The position numbers were made by a program, and so were the translations under genes. A model generated the notes under the pieces. That model worked only from the letters and a program-made list of their open reading frames with translations, did not search any database and had not been told where the DNA came from. DNA of 21,395 bases from Proteiniphilum sp. UBA4977 (GTDB taxonomy: Bacteria; Bacteroidota; Bacteroidia; Bacteroidales; Dysgonomonadaceae): positions 53,229 to 74,623 of the forward strand of contig DGZP01000053.1 in the NCBI GenBank assembly GCA_002398565.1. The letters are read 5' to 3'. Numbering within the stretch: position 1 is the stretch's first letter; each line of letters opens with the position of its first letter. Below, in pieces: positions 8,983-18,500 of this stretch.

Positions 8983-10845
8983 TCAATTGGTACTTAATCG
9001 CAACGCGAAACCACCCCTTTCCAAAAGATTGAATGATAAGCTGTCGTTGTTGGTGACCTGTTTCAATTCTTTTTTCATTGTGGTGTGCGTCTCATCACTA
9101 AAAATGAATGCATCGTATCTTTTTCCCTTATCCAAAAAATTGAGTCGGACATCAATGGTACGTGCTTCGTCTGTCATTCCGCCGATATACCATTCATTGC
9201 CTTTTCTGCGTGCAATCACGATATGGCTGGCTGGCATTCCTTCAATATATTTTATCTCATCCCATGTTGAAGGGATATCTTTAATCAGCTCTCTTCCTGG
9301 CCAGTCAAGAAGTTTTTTTCCGTGTTCCGCATAGATCATCAGGCCGGCTTCGTACACAATGGGCATGGCTAACTGATAGGCATGTGTGCCTGGAGACCGT
9401 TCAAAGTGGATGACCGTATAACTGACCGGACCCATTACATTTCTGACGTACGGAATGGTAAGATCGTTTGCAGCTGGTTTTGTTCTTCTTTCCATGCCAT
9501 CTACTCCTTCGAGCGTCATCAGGTTCGGAAATTGCCTGCGTTCACCTGTTGGAATGGTATTTCCGTGCAGTTCGAGAAGAAACGAATATTTGATACCTAA
9601 TTGAAAGATCCAGTCTCTCATTTGCAAACTTTGCTGTGTATCTTCGTAGTCTCTCCAGTCGCGCGGATTATCACTGAGTGTATTGTTGTCGAAAAAGTCA
9701 ATTTTAGCTCCTTTTAGTCCCCAGTCCGCGTATCTCTTCATGGTTGAGTCGGCTTTGGCAGGAGTATCGAATTCACGGGTATGTGCCCATCCTATCACTC
9801 CCACATTCTTTGTGTCGGCATATTCAACGACGTTCAATACGGAGTCGCTTCCACCCCAGCGGTTTGCGAATCCGGCATCAGCCATGTAGTATTCCCAACC
9901 CATTTCGTCAACCGCATCAATCCACATACGGGGTTTGTCTCCATCCCTGGCAATAAAATCCCACATGACACGTCCCGGTCTCACCCAGTCTTTCATGGTG
10001 CCATCCTGATTCAGATAGGCTGGATTGGTAGGAGGATTCAAATTTTCAGCCAGATAAGATTCCACAATTTTCCCGGGGTTTTCGGGGGAAATGATGGCCA
10101 TTCTCCAGGGAGATTGAAAGGGTAGGGTAGAATGTACAGGACCAATTTTTTCCTGATCCAGCGGATAGCTGTAAGTGAACCGGTTAGCTGATCGTTGAAA
10201 GTGGGTTTGTACATAATTGCCATAGGTTGCCGCCTGTCCCATCAACACAAAATGATTTTTATCCTTCAGGTGAGCCAGCACGGGATTGGACATCTGTTCA
10301 CCGTCAATCGGACCCAACGCACTTTCATATCCATACCTGTTCGGATGGTTTTGTCCGTAGTAAGTGAGATTCGTATCAGCCAGATTAATGGAACTGCTTT
10401 CACCGCTGAATTCAATATTGCCTTCACCCGGTATTTCGTAGCGATAGGCGACTCCATCGTTATATACCCGGAATACAATGTTCAATTGTTGTCCGTTTTT
10501 ACTGAAAGTCAAGGTTTGCTCATTCGCATGATTCCGGTAGGTAGAAACTTTTCCCTGGGGAAGGTGATATGTTTCATCCACTGTTTTTTTCGAAGAGCCT
10601 TCGAACTTCATTCCCGATATGAATTCCCCCAGATTGGTAGAAATCCCCATCGAGCTTTGTGATACCACTTCCTGACCATTACTTATTACTGAATAATGGA
10701 CTGATCCTTGCTCTTTATCGAATTTCAGTATTGCGGTAATTTGACCGTCCGGCGAGGGAACCGTAAAGTCGGATTTCGAAGAACAACCATTTCCGATTAA
10801 ACAGACCAATAATAAAATTGCTGGTTTGAATAAAAATTTGCCCAT
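8983..10845 (-). CDS. GH97 glycoside hydrolase (retaining branch, alpha-galactosidase-like), lipoprotein
   Basis: 620 residues. The signal peptide ends with IGNGCSS, so Cys21 is the probable lipid anchor. Three regions fit GH97: an N-terminal beta-sandwich (about 25-285, with VFRVYNDGVAYRYE at 124-137), a catalytic (beta/alpha)8 barrel (about 290-530, with DWGLKGAKIDFFD at 374-386 and NLMTLEGVDGME at 441-452), and a short C-terminal beta domain. GH97 contains inverting alpha-glucosidases of the SusB type, which lack the strand-4 Asp and use Glu as base, and retaining alpha-galactosidases with an Asp nucleophile on strand 4. Here Asp383 in KIDFFD occupies that place and Glu446 in TLEG could be the acid/base, so retention and alpha-galactosidase-like activity are inferred; related sugars such as beta-L-arabinopyranose are possible. 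It lies 12 bp after the receptor remnant and 137 bp before the next susC. Confidence 0.92.
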   Translation of the reverse strand: MGKFLFKPAILLLVCLIGNGCSSKSDFTVPSPDGQITAILKFDKEQGSVHYSVISNGQEVVSQSSMGISTNLGEFISGMKFEGSSKKTVDETYHLPQGKVSTYRNHANEQTLTFSKNGQQLNIVFRVYNDGVAYRYEIPGEGNIEFSGESSSINLADTNLTYYGQNHPNRYGYESALGPIDGEQMSNPVLAHLKDKNHFVLMGQAATYGNYVQTHFQRSANRFTYSYPLDQEKIGPVHSTLPFQSPWRMAIISPENPGKIVESYLAENLNPPTNPAYLNQDGTMKDWVRPGRVMWDFIARDGDKPRMWIDAVDEMGWEYYMADAGFANRWGGSDSVLNVVEYADTKNVGVIGWAHTREFDTPAKADSTMKRYADWGLKGAKIDFFDNNTLSDNPRDWRDYEDTQQSLQMRDWIFQLGIKYSFLLELHGNTIPTGERRQFPNLMTLEGVDGMERRTKPAANDLTIPYVRNVMGPVSYTVIHFERSPGTHAYQLAMPIVYEAGLMIYAEHGKKLLDWPGRELIKDIPSTWDEIKYIEGMPASHIVIARRKGNEWYIGGMTDEARTIDVRLNFLDKGKRYDAFIFSDETHTTMKKELKQVTNNDSLSFNLLERGGFALRLSTN

Positions 10846-10857
10846 ATCTAATACATT

Positions 10858-11524
10858 TTACAGGTTTAAAAATTTCTTTTTTTCATCAAGTACTTTTTTG
10901 CTGATGTCAATATCTAAATTTCTTGTGGTCATTGTAGGATCATTTCCGAAGAAATCTTCTCCATCAACCATTACTCTTCGAATTGCTTTTTCTGCAACAG
11001 TGATTTGGCCATTCATATCAACCTCCACTCCGGGCAGCCTTTTCAATAAGTCTTCAACAACAGCATTCCCTTGCAACCGGTATGAGGCAGGATTGTATTC
11101 AAGGGTGTCTTCTTTCACAATAACTTCCGGCATTTTGCCCACCACTACAGCATCAGATAACATGATTGACAATTCTTTCAATTCAAGATCAGGGACAACT
11201 ATTTCTTTTTTCCATGAAACTTTGTGCTTGAATAATGTGAAAAGATGTTTCAAAACTTATGAAGGAAATCTTTAGAATGTAATTGTTTTGTTTCACACTA
11301 TTTAATCTAAATGCTCCATCCATCCCTGATGCGGTACTCATAATGATAGGGCTGTCAGCCGCATTCAATAATTGAATGGTTGCCTGTTCTACTGGTAAAC
11401 GATCTTCGTATTGGCTAACTTTTCCAACGATATTTCCGGGAGTTGCAGTCTGGATTTCCTGTGCATTAACCAGAACATAAGAACATTGCAATACGATGAA
11501 CAAAAGAGCCATAAAAATTCTCAT
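10858..11524 (-). pseudogene. Frameshifted, barrel-less remnant of a TonB-receptor-type outer-membrane protein
   Basis: Two overlapping frames make up one degraded gene. The first starts at ATG 11522-11524 with a signal peptide (MRIFMALLFIVL... to NAQ) and a carboxypeptidase-regulatory-like domain (VGKVSQYEDRLPVEQATIQL ... FRLNS ... LKISFISFET), then stops. The second frame carries ELKELSIMLSDAVVVGKMPE, EDTLEYNPASYRLQ, AVVEDLLKRLPGVEVD and VMVDGEDFFGND, the plug region of the large outer-membrane beta-barrel family 3 proteins, which normally run to 800-900 residues. Reading changes by +1 near an A6 run (T6 on the given strand at 11206-11211). The whole stretch is 667 nt, that is 3x222 plus one, so losing one base would give 221 residues. 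After the plug it ends at TAA (10858-10860) with no barrel. It precedes GH97 by 12 bp. It is most likely a dead remnant; a sequencing error plus a genuinely short plug protein is the alternative. Confidence 0.75.
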
Positions 11525-11567
11525 AGGCTAGATACGACTGAGTGTAATACAAGACTTTAAGTTTGTA

Positions 11568-11608
11568 TAAAGAATTCAGGCAAGACCAGAGCTTGCCTGA
11601 ATTCTTTA
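11568..11608 (-). terminator. Strong hairpin after the DUF4998 gene
   Basis: A perfect 17-bp inverted repeat: arms 11568-11584 (ending aaagaattcaggcaag) and 11592-11608 (cttgcctgaattctttA), with a 7-base loop. It begins 6 bases after the DUF4998 stop on the transcribed strand. The downstream arm ends in ttcttt and is followed by a moderately A/T-rich tail rather than a clean U run, so termination may be partial or the hairpin may protect the 3' end. It separates the susC-susD-lipoprotein unit from the remnant/GH97 pair. Confidence 0.75.
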
Positions 11609-11614
11609 AAATTT

Positions 11615-12313
11615 CTAAGGCACTTTTACACTCCTGTAATCTGTGTAGAATGTATCAATTGCTGCGGGCTCAGGTAGATAAAGAGTACGATATTCAAAAG
11701 ATCCACCAGAAGGAAATTGTTTTAAAACAATATTTCTATTTGCTACCGACAGCAATGTATCTATTGATGTACCCATTTTGTCGGTGTACTTCAACTGATA
11801 CCCAATTGTGTTGTCGTAGTCTCCAGACCAGGTATAACCTAACTCCGATTTTGAGGCATTGTATTTGAGGTTTTTGATGGAGACATTGAGTAATGTAGCC
11901 TGGAAATTATCGCCATATACAGTGAGTGTGTAACTGTCCTTAACCGAGGCGAATTTGAAGTTCTGGTCTCTATTGATAATATCGAAACTGACGCTCCCTT
12001 CGTTTAGATTTTCGATAAATAAATAACCGGGTTGGTCTAATGGAGTTACATGTATATCCTTTATGATGGAATCATTTCCCAATGCCCATTTAATTACACA
12101 TTTTTTTGCTTTGGGGTCCGATAACCAATACATCATCATAGCCCGTTCCCGTCCAGGATATAAGTACATTGAGTCGAACTTTGCTATATAGATGGTCTCT
12201 CCATTCATTAAATATTTATCATGTAATTCATTCATATCTGAACATGCCGATATAAGAATTAGTACAATTGATGATAAAATGGGGATTATTGTTTTTCTCA
12301 TTTTTTTAATCAT
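11615..12313 (-). CDS. DUF4998-type surface lipoprotein
   Basis: 232 residues, or 228 from the in-frame ATG at 12299-12301, which gives the equally good start MRKTIIPIL. The lipobox LISACSDM puts the lipidated Cys at residue 24. After it come the short Asp/Lys motif DKYLMNGETIYIAKFDSM, then YPGRERAMMMYWLSDPKAKK with CVIKWALGNDSI, which I recognise as DUF4998: two fibronectin-like beta-sandwich modules found in PUL lipoproteins beside susC/susD. A second beta module spans about 125-230. No catalytic residues are visible. It follows the DUF4959/DUF5000 gene by 23 bp and ends 6 bases before the hairpin. The usual partner set of susC, susD, DUF4959/DUF5000 and DUF4998 genes suggests a surface glycan-binding or complex-stabilising role (inference). 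The exact function is unknown. Confidence 0.8.
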   Translation of the reverse strand: MIKKMRKTIIPILSSIVLILISACSDMNELHDKYLMNGETIYIAKFDSMYLYPGRERAMMMYWLSDPKAKKCVIKWALGNDSIIKDIHVTPLDQPGYLFIENLNEGSVSFDIINRDQNFKFASVKDSYTLTVYGDNFQATLLNVSIKNLKYNASKSELGYTWSGDYDNTIGYQLKYTDKMGTSIDTLLSVANRNIVLKQFPSGGSFEYRTLYLPEPAAIDTFYTDYRSVKVP

Positions 12314-12336
12314 TAAAGATGTAAATATTTAATTAA

Positions 12337-13560
12337 TTATTCAGCGGGTTCCCCCCAGAAAGCTAATTCTGATATGTGAAACATTTCTGTGGCTCCCCAT
12401 GTTTCTTCTATTTCAAACATGATGTATCGCACAGGAATTGCCAGGTCAATATCAAAATTGTAATCTTCACCGAAATTCGCCCCTTTATCAATATCTTCCT
12501 GTGTTCGTTGCCCCAATGGAAGCCCTGAAGGTTTAACAGACTCAAATGATCCTAAAAGGTGCCATTGATTTTCCGGATCCGTAGCAGTTATTCTTGCGGA
12601 AGAAAGTGGGTGTCCGTAAATTTTAAATTTTTTAGGATTTCCGTGTTCATACGCCCAGGTATTTCCTCTTTGGAAAAGTTTGAGTCGACTCAGTGTGTAT
12701 GTTTGTTGCATATCAAACGTAAATCTTATTGGAAAGGGAACTCCGGCAGGACCATGAAAGAAATTGCTGGAACTGGTATACGCCATAGTCTTCAAATCCC
12801 ACAATTTTTCAATTTCATAGGATCCGGAGTATCGTTTGTAGGGAATACTTGGATCTCCGTTCCATCGTTTCCAATATGTTTTACGATCGAGTTCTTCCTC
12901 AAATTTCGGATAGAAAATTCCGGATATGGTATCCGTAGTATTTCCCCAGCGATCTCGGATTTGAAAGATAAACTTTTGTTCACCCACTGGGAAGCCCCGG
13001 ACATACCCAAGACCATTTTGCGATGCACTGTAAAAGTTTTGTATGTTTTCAGTCAGAGATGAACCTTTGACTGGTTTAGAAACCATAATCGTTAAATCAG
13101 CTTTTGCCTCATTTTGCCATTTCAATTGTATTCCTCCAAAATCACTTTTGGCAACCAATGACTCAAAAGCATCAAAAATAGGAGATCTTTTAGGCGTAAC
13201 TTTCACTATTACAGGTTCTGATTCATTCTGGCTTCTATCCACACTTCTCAACTCTATTGTTCTTTCTTCTTCCTTAGCAAAACCGATTATGTTCATCGTA
13301 TTCGTATACAATGATGATTTTACTTCCATTGACCTTCCATCATCCAATTTATAGTTTGCTTTTACATATAGAAGATCATCATCATTGGGAATGTTGTAAC
13401 GAATAGTGACACCACCTCCAAATTGTTCTATAACTTCAACATTTGTTACTTTCCCCGGGATTGTTGAATCTACCGGGTATTGACCTATGTACTCCTCCTG
13501 ACAAGAAATCAATAAGAATACTATCAATAACAGATAAATATAGTATTTCATATTTGTCAT
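12337..13560 (-). CDS. Surface glycan-binding-type lipoprotein, DUF4959 + DUF5126 + DUF5000
   Basis: 407 residues; a start three codons later at 13549-13551 (MKYYIYLLL) is equally plausible. The lipobox LLISC gives lipidated Cys20. Domains by recognition: DUF4959, a fibronectin-like fold, about 33-125 (PGKVTNVEVIEQFGGGVTIR, then RTIELRSVDRSQNES); DUF5126, about 127-225 (IFDAFESLVAKSDFGGIQLK, IRDRWGNTTDTISGIFYP); and DUF5000, a galactose-binding/F5-8C-like jelly roll, about 235-405 (RFTFDMQQTYTLSRLKLFQR, RYIMFEIEETWGATEMFHIS, ELAFWG). This architecture accompanies susD in many PULs, where it acts as an outer-surface glycan-binding protein. It lies 16 bp after susD and 23 bp before the DUF4998 gene. 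It has no enzyme active site. The ligand is unknown. Confidence 0.85.
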   Translation of the reverse strand: MTNMKYYIYLLLIVFLLISCQEEYIGQYPVDSTIPGKVTNVEVIEQFGGGVTIRYNIPNDDDLLYVKANYKLDDGRSMEVKSSLYTNTMNIIGFAKEEERTIELRSVDRSQNESEPVIVKVTPKRSPIFDAFESLVAKSDFGGIQLKWQNEAKADLTIMVSKPVKGSSLTENIQNFYSASQNGLGYVRGFPVGEQKFIFQIRDRWGNTTDTISGIFYPKFEEELDRKTYWKRWNGDPSIPYKRYSGSYEIEKLWDLKTMAYTSSSNFFHGPAGVPFPIRFTFDMQQTYTLSRLKLFQRGNTWAYEHGNPKKFKIYGHPLSSARITATDPENQWHLLGSFESVKPSGLPLGQRTQEDIDKGANFGEDYNFDIDLAIPVRYIMFEIEETWGATEMFHISELAFWGEPAE

Positions 13561-13576
13561 TTATTAAATTAAGAAA

Positions 13577-15529
13577 CTACCAACCTGGATTCTGGATTAA
13601 ATTTGTATTTTGGGTCAGATTACTCTCCATAATAGGCCACAAATAATCGCGTAATCCAAACTTAAGTGTGTAGACAGTTTTGATCTGGTAATAATCTTCT
13701 GTTTCCAAACCATCAATGTTCCAGCCTTTAATTGGCATATTTAACTGGTTCATAATGTCGTAACGGCCTCTTCTGACACCTCCGCTCCATCTGCGAATAT
13801 CATAATAATAATTTCCTTCGAACGCTAACTCAATCAATCTCTCCTGATGAATAATATCACGCATTCCATCTTTTGTTCTGAATTTTTCCGGATTTTTCGA
13901 ATATTTCGTCCAACTCTCTTCTACACTTTTCAAACCAGCCCTCTCTCGGATCATATTCAAATATTTGTATACTTCAGCATCGGGTGTTGTTTTGATTTCA
14001 TTTAATGTTTCGGCGTATAATAGATAGAGATCAGCCATTCGCATAAGAGGCCAGAAATATTTTTCTTCTGTAAATGAACCATTGGGGGCAACGGTATTGT
14101 GTGACACCAATTTTCTAATAAAATATCCGGTAGGTGAATAATATTGCTGTCCATTTCTCCCCGCCGGATTATTAGTCGGGTCACCTGCTTTTGCTCTTAC
14201 GGTATATTGATTGTCTTCCGAGGGATTTGTAATACCTCCTCCAAACCAACGTGCGCCGTCAAAGGATATGCTACCGTAAAAACGAGACTCTCTGTTGAAA
14301 TGTAGTTGCGCAGTTTGAAAGTTTTCAGCAATCATTAATCGATGCCTACTATCAGCCGTTGCAACCTGATACCTGTTAACATACCATTCCTTGGCTTCCC
14401 ATTCAATATCTTCTTCCAACGGAACACCATTAGATGAATAGAAATTTTCAGCCGTAAATAGTGTTGGTGTTGCTTCGACATTCACACGTGCAGTCCTGAA
14501 ATCGCCTGAAATCGCAGGAATACAGTCGAATTGAACATGTTTCGAATCAACGGTAACCTGTGACCAGATAATTTCGGGATTCATCTTTTCTGTAACTATC
14601 CTACTGGGCTGCAAGATCAATCGGGTAGAATCGGAAATATTAAGACCATAAGGGATATCATAATGATACAACATGAAACCTGTGGCTTCACAAATCTCGA
14701 TAGCCTCCTCGCATGCTGTTAATGCCCTTTCCCATCTTCCGGCGTCGTAGGGTGAATAAAGTAGTTGAATACCCCGACTGTCCACAAAATTCTTATAGCT
14801 TTCATTTCCATTATAAAAAGGACTTGCTGCATGAACCAAAATTTTAGCTTTCAAAGAAGCGGCTATCGGCTTTGTGATTCTTCCATATTCCGTTACCTCG
14901 GCGTCAACTTTATTGGGTAGTTCAGGAATAGCTTCGTCCAATAAAGAAACAATATAATCAATACATTCATGTAACGGGTCTCTAAAAACCTTCACCTCTT
15001 CGGGAGAGGCAAAGATGGGGAGATTCGTTTTTATCAAAGGTATAGCACCGTAATGTTGCACCAAGACCCAATGATAATATGCTTTCAAAAACTTTACCTC
15101 AGCGATCCATCTGCTTTTTTCATAGGAATCAAGATCTCTCACCATGTCGATGTTGTCCAGAAATTCGTTGCAACTCCGTAACCCTCTGAACAAACCCTTA
15201 TTGGAAGAAACTCCACCTCCACCATCCCAGTAATTGATATAGGGATTAGTTACATTATTCCCTTCAAGTGTTATTCTGACATCGTTATTACGATTTCTGT
15301 AGTAAGTGGTAATTTCATCACCCATAAATCTTCCGGGTGACTGGCCTTGATATTCATGTCTTGGCATGTAGGAGTAACAGGTTGCCAAATAAGTTTCCGC
15401 ACTTCTTCGGTCCCTGAAAACATAATCTATTGTACCTACTTTTTCTGGAACAACGTCAAGAAAATTTTCACATGACGAAGCAAGAAAGAATAAAATAAAC
15501 AGTAATAAGTAATTATTTTTCATAACCAT
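13577..15529 (-). CDS. susD: SusD/RagB-like glycan-binding lipoprotein (unit nearer the right edge)
   Basis: 650 residues, at the long end for the family. The start MVMKNNYLLL is at 15527-15529; an ATG two codons later would also give a signal peptide. The lipobox LASSC gives lipidated Cys20, followed directly by ENFLDVVPEK. The helical core includes VLVQHYGAIPLIK. Near the end are QERLIELAFEG (562-572), YYDIRRW (575-581), a loop that is longer than usual, and DYLWPI (628-633). It starts 9 bp after the susC stop, so translation of the pair is likely coupled. It is not a close copy of the other SusD in the window, which argues for binding a different glycan or a different fragment of it. Confidence 0.95.
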   Translation of the reverse strand: MVMKNNYLLLFILFFLASSCENFLDVVPEKVGTIDYVFRDRRSAETYLATCYSYMPRHEYQGQSPGRFMGDEITTYYRNRNNDVRITLEGNNVTNPYINYWDGGGGVSSNKGLFRGLRSCNEFLDNIDMVRDLDSYEKSRWIAEVKFLKAYYHWVLVQHYGAIPLIKTNLPIFASPEEVKVFRDPLHECIDYIVSLLDEAIPELPNKVDAEVTEYGRITKPIAASLKAKILVHAASPFYNGNESYKNFVDSRGIQLLYSPYDAGRWERALTACEEAIEICEATGFMLYHYDIPYGLNISDSTRLILQPSRIVTEKMNPEIIWSQVTVDSKHVQFDCIPAISGDFRTARVNVEATPTLFTAENFYSSNGVPLEEDIEWEAKEWYVNRYQVATADSRHRLMIAENFQTAQLHFNRESRFYGSISFDGARWFGGGITNPSEDNQYTVRAKAGDPTNNPAGRNGQQYYSPTGYFIRKLVSHNTVAPNGSFTEEKYFWPLMRMADLYLLYAETLNEIKTTPDAEVYKYLNMIRERAGLKSVEESWTKYSKNPEKFRTKDGMRDIIHQERLIELAFEGNYYYDIRRWSGGVRRGRYDIMNQLNMPIKGWNIDGLETEDYYQIKTVYTLKFGLRDYLWPIMESNLTQNTNLIQNPGW

Positions 15530-15538
15530 CCAATTTTT

Positions 15539-18500
15539 TTAAAATGACAAGTTAATACCAATATTATGCACGCGTTGAACAGGATAGTTAAATCCATTTC
15601 CTGCCATTTCGGGATCCCATAACTTAAATTTGCTGAAACATAATAAATTGAGTCCGCTGTAATATACTCTAAGGCTACTAATATGGTAGTTACTGATAAG
15701 TGATTTTGGTAATGAGTATCCAAGTTCAACCGATTTTAACCGCAAAAATGAACCATCCCTCATGAACCATGTATTTCGTTGCCTGTTATTGTTGATAACA
15801 GTGGTAGATAATCTTGGCCACAATGCATATAAATCTCGATTTTCTTCCGACCAGTGATTTTCCTCAATGATTTTTAATAGTTGATTTTGAGAGTTTTGAC
15901 TGAAATCTCCAGTGTCGACAAAGGGGGTAACTTTCGCATAATCAATCCAAAATGATTCCCTCGCTAAACCCTGGAAGAAAAAAGATGCATCAATACCTTT
16001 CCACCCGCAAGAGGCGCCAAAACCATAAACAATTTCAGGACTTGTTGGGTAACCTATCGGAACCATATCAATGGAGGTAATCTGTCCGTCGCCATTAATA
16101 TCTTTATACTTTATGTCGCCTCCTAGATAATCGCCAAAAGTTTGTACGGGTGAGTTTTGTATCTCTTTCTCGTCAACGAAAAGCCTTTCTGCGACATAAC
16201 CCCACTGTTGGCTCAGGGAATATCCAACTCTTGATCGCCAAGGTGTGTGGGAGTAGTCCGGCTCTTCATATACTTTAAATTCACTATGAGCATAGGTGAA
16301 ATTTGTTCTTCCGGTCACCCAAAAACCGTTGGAAAAATACTGATTATAGTCGAGTGAAAGATCAATTCCCTTACTTACTGCTTTCCCTACATTTGCTTTA
16401 ATACCAGTGGATAATCCCATTGTTGTTGGAATGGAAGAACGATCCATCAAAATGTTGTATCTGTCATCTCTATAAATATCCAGTTGTAGTTCCCACTTGT
16501 TGAATAACCCCAACTCAAGACCCAGATTTGTTTTTTTGGAAGTTTCCCAGGTAATATTTTCATTTGGATATCTTACTATTGATACCCCGTTTCTCGAATA
16601 ATTATACATGGAACCCCATGTATAAGAATAATCGGAGTTATTCATATTGACCTCTGATAAATAAAAGAATCTTTCGTCTGAACTTCCAATTGCGTCATTT
16701 CCAACTAAACCGTATGTGGCTTTAAACTTTAATTTGGAAATTGTTTTTTCGAGCTCCGGTGTCCAAAAAGCTTCATTAGAGACAATATATCCAAGCCCTA
16801 CAGAAGGGAAAAAGCCAAAACGCTCTTTTTTTGCAAATCGTTCGGAACCATTATAGCCGAAATTAGCTTCCAAAAAATAGCGGTCATTATACGCATAGGT
16901 GAACCTTCCTGCCAATCCAACATTTCTGGCAGGCAACGATCTTTGCAAATTATTGGCATCAACAGAGGTTAGCTCATCCCTCATCGTGTATACCAACATG
17001 CCACTTATTCCGTGCTTTTCATTAAAAGCTCGATCATAATTAAGTGCAGTTTCAAAATAAGTATTTGTAATTACATTTTTTCTGTCTTCGCTTGTCGTTA
17101 AATAATCGGTCCCGCTATTGGGATTTAGGGCGTTCAAAACATATGTGTCTTTCAAGGGGTCATAATTGGTTGCCGTAAAATAATAAGGATTATAGGAACG
17201 CCTGATTCCGTATTCAGACCTTCGGTTTGTATTAAACATAGCCCGGAGTTTTAATCCGTCAGTAATTATATTTAGATCCTGTAATAATTCGAATTGTGCA
17301 AGCATTAAAGATGTCTTGGTATCTCTGTATCCTTTCACCATGTCAGCGTATGGGTTCAGATAGTCTCCATTTTCATAGTTCCCAAACAATACATAGGGCG
17401 TTGTTGCATTTGCGGCATCAGGTTGATAGTAAGGAGGATATAAGACTGGGTTTGTTTGGGTGATTTTTCTGTATAGGGTATTGCCAGAATCGATAGGACC
17501 CGAATAATCGTCCATTGTCGCATGTAGACGCACATTTGCTTTTGTCGTTTTGGTTACATTCACGTTGACATTTGATCGTAATAAGTATTTTATTAGATTA
17601 ATATTATTATTAAAATTATTCAACTTGGATGTTTTTAATGACCCTTCGTCTTTCGAGACTGAAGAAGCGATATAATATTTCGCTACGTTTCCACCCCCAC
17701 TAATATTAAAATTAGCTCGCTGATTCACTGTTGTTGGTTTGAAAAGCTCATTATACCAGTCAACCGCAGGGAAAACATTAGGGTTTAGTCCCAGTTCGGT
17801 GTTTTCTATTTTCTGAGGACTATGCATGACAATACCCAACGGATCCCGCGTCATGACTGCTTCATTTTGCAGACGCATGTACGTTATAGGATCAGACCAT
17901 TCTGTCTCTTGGGTAGGAGAGGATATAGATAATTCATAACGTGCCGATATTTTTGCTTTGCCTTCCATCCCTTCTTTTGTCGTTACCAGAATAACACCGT
18001 TTGCGCCGCGTGCTCCATACAAGGCAGTTGCGGTGGCATCCTTCATGATTGAAAAACTGGCTATGTCATCAACCTGAAGCCTTGATAAGTCAGTTGAAGT
18101 TAATTCTATACCATCAATTAGGATTAACGGATCTTTCTTGTATCCGAAGGTTGTAACGCCACGAATAAAGAAATCTGCATTATCTTGGCCCGGTTCCCCA
18201 CTTCGTTGATAAGATATCATTCCCGCGATTCGTCCTGCAAGAGCCGTAGTCAGATTACTGGTCGGTGCTTGTAATTCTGATGGTTTGATTGTTGAAATTG
18301 ATGATAAGACACTCTCTTTTTTTTGTGTTCCAAAGGCTACAACCGTTACTTCATCGAGCATGTCTATTTTTTCGGCCAGCACAACGTTTATAATCCTTTG
18401 ATCACCTACCTTCATCGTTTGCGATTCCATCCCGACGAAAGTATACATTAGTGCATTCGTTGAGTTTACGTCAATAGAATAATTTCCATCGATATCAGTA

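Noticed and set aside
10195..10662. Plus-strand frame of 155 codons inside GH97
   Set aside because: Antisense shadow of a gene with intact GH97 motifs; no signal peptide or domain.
11206..11211. Programmed -1 frameshift heptamer A-AAA-AAG at the remnant
   Set aside because: The codon phase is wrong for the classic heptamer and the shift needed is +1, so an insertion or error is simpler.
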